The position numbers and the translations under genes were made by a program. 64,000 bases of DNA. Origin: Theobroma cacao (taxonomy: Eukaryota > Streptophyta > Magnoliopsida > Malvales > Malvaceae). Below, piece after piece: positions 62,763 through 64,000 of the stretch. Every line of letters starts with the position of its first letter. Position 1 is the stretch's first letter. The stretch lies in NCBI RefSeq assembly GCF_000208745.1, contig NC_030850.1:36776836-36840835 (forward strand), read 5' to 3'. Under the pieces are notes generated by a model. It had not been told where the DNA came from, ran no database searches, and worked only from the letters and a program-made list of their open reading frames with translations.

Positions 62763-63650
62763 AGATATGACTAACAGCTGTAAATGTCTTCAACCCTTCA
62801 ATCAGCCATGTAGGCATTCTCTGTCAGAGCGTGCCAGTGCTCAGTGGAAATGGTCAGGGAGTAAGTAGGGGGAGAAGGGAGAGCAATTGTTTAGAGCAAA
62901 TCCTAGTGAAATCAGGCATACCAGATTATGGTTCTGTATACAGACTGAGACTTGTATCATCATATGATTAAATAGCATCAATTTTATTACTTTTTATTTT
63001 CTTATTTCTCAGTTGGAGGTCTTTTGAGTGAAATCCGGAGTTTCCAGCTTGATGTGGTAGGATTCTTGTACAGGGTTTCTTACTTTGGGCATTCTGGTTC
63101 TAACAGGATTTAGATTCCATTCTGTTTGAGGTGTAGACTCTAAAAACTACCGACCAAACAATTCCATGATTCCCAGCAAACCTCTGAACACGCTTTTCAT
63201 TGAGAAAAGTGGGAAACAAGAAGCTGGGAAGCCATAGAAGTTCAGCATTTCCTTGCCCCTAACATGTCGTTGTGTTTCATTCCTGTCTAAATTGTTCAAT
63301 TATTTCATTGGACCGAATCCTTCCTTATCTTTCTTGATGACAGACATATGCTCGAAACAAGCTTGCGTGACTTGGTTGTGTTGGTTACAGCTTACGATAA
63401 TTTGAGTTTTGTCCGAGTGCCGAAAATCTGTTGAATAAATCAACATATCGTGAAAAACTTACCTCGAACGTATAAATAAATTGGCAACCATTGGTCTTGG
63501 TCACAAGTTTAAGACGACTCATTCAGATTCTAGCCGGTACAAAAGTCCAAAACCCAAAAGGCCGAAGTGTATCAGAAGTTCCATACATTACTCGGCCACT
63601 GACTATCGGAGAGCTCCAGATTCGAACTCACTTTGACAAGAGACTTAGAG
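62763..63650. other. Spacer between plastid uL1 and the SDR gene
   Basis: 3'-flanking sequence of uL1 followed by the upstream region of the next gene; nothing else is recognised. Confidence 0.6.
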
Positions 63651-64000
63651 ATGAATGAAGCGGAAAAGGTGGTGTGCGTAACCGGAGCGTCTGGCTACGT
63701 AGCTTCATGGCTTGTTAAGCTCTTGCTCCAACGTGGCTACACTGTCAAAGCCACTGTTCGTGACCCAAGTCAGTTGCACTCCTCTTTCCTCCCGCTTTTC
63801 TTCTTATTACTTTATCTGTTCGTTTCAGTTCACTTTTACATCAAAAATGCTATGTCCGAACATGCAACAGATGACCCGAAGAAGACAGAACACTTACTTT
63901 CACTTGATGGGGCTAAGGAAAGACTTCATTTGTTCAAAGCAGAGTTAGTGGATGAAGGATGCTTTGACTCTGTAGTGGATGGATGCCAAGGTGTTTTCCA
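63651..64000 (+). CDS. Cinnamoyl-CoA-reductase-like SDR, 5' part (cut by window end)
   Basis: Extended short-chain dehydrogenase/reductase of the CCR/DFR/CAD-like group. Exon 1 is 63651-63768 and exon 2 starts at 63871 and runs off the window; the codon split A/AT gives [13 protein letters not shown]. The N-terminal NADP-binding motif [20 protein letters not shown] has the TGxxGxxA form, followed by the typical [13 protein letters not shown] and the downstream VDGCQGVF. Relatives reduce cinnamoyl-CoAs, aldehydes or flavonoid precursors; the substrate cannot be judged from 83 residues. Exons 1 and 2 show no damage. Confidence 0.9.
   Translation, partial: MNEAEKVVCVTGASGYVASWLVKLLLQRGYTVKATVRDPSQLHSSFLPLFFLLLYLFVSVHFYIKNAMSEHATDDPKKTEHLLSLDGAKERLHLFKAELVDEGCFDSVVDGCQGVF

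Overview
The window is nuclear DNA of a flowering plant, most likely a eudicot. The evidence is GT-AG split genes, AT-rich spacers, CC-NB-LRR (CNL) resistance genes, two chloroplast-targeted proteins and plant-type transposon relics. I cannot name the species from sequence alone. No CRISPR array, operon, tRNA or rRNA was found.

Left part (1-38600): an old LTR-retrotransposon end and a degraded MITE-like stretch precede a CNL gene cluster shaped by one event, a tandem direct duplication of about 16 kb. Unit 1 is 5710-21774 and unit 2 is 21771-37500. Each unit carries, in order, the 3' LRR half of CNL-1 (+), a whole CNL-2 (-), two decayed CNL relics facing each other, and the 5' part of an F-box/WD40 gene (+). 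The outer breakpoints lie inside coding exons: in the LRR of CNL-1 and in exon 8 of the F-box/WD40 gene. One complete CNL-1 therefore survives on the left and one complete F-box/WD40 gene on the right. The middle junction joins a truncated F-box/WD40 copy to a headless CNL-1 fragment. The two CNL-2 copies are both open (1334 codons) but have diverged, most strongly in the coiled-coil domain. Unit 2 later gained an 808-bp solo LTR. Unit 1 has a 1.4-kb segment with a 22-23-bp repeat array that unit 2 lacks.

Right part (38601-64000): ordinary single-copy housekeeping genes, reconstructed exon by exon. They are NAA10 N-terminal acetyltransferase (+), a choline-transporter-like membrane protein (-), a small UPF0390/Leydig-cell-tumour-10-kDa-like protein (-), glutamine:fructose-6-phosphate aminotransferase GFAT (+), a plastid RETICULATA-related protein (-), plastid ribosomal protein uL1 (+), and the first two exons of a cinnamoyl-CoA-reductase-like SDR (+, cut by the window edge). 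A 684-bp hAT-type non-autonomous element lies between the RETICULATA-related and uL1 genes.

The two halves contrast: a fast-changing resistance-gene block with relics, duplicates and transposon insertions sits next to conserved primary-function genes (protein acetylation, hexosamine synthesis, plastid translation and plastid envelope function). Exon models come from reading frames, splice consensus and phase agreement; no transcript data were available.
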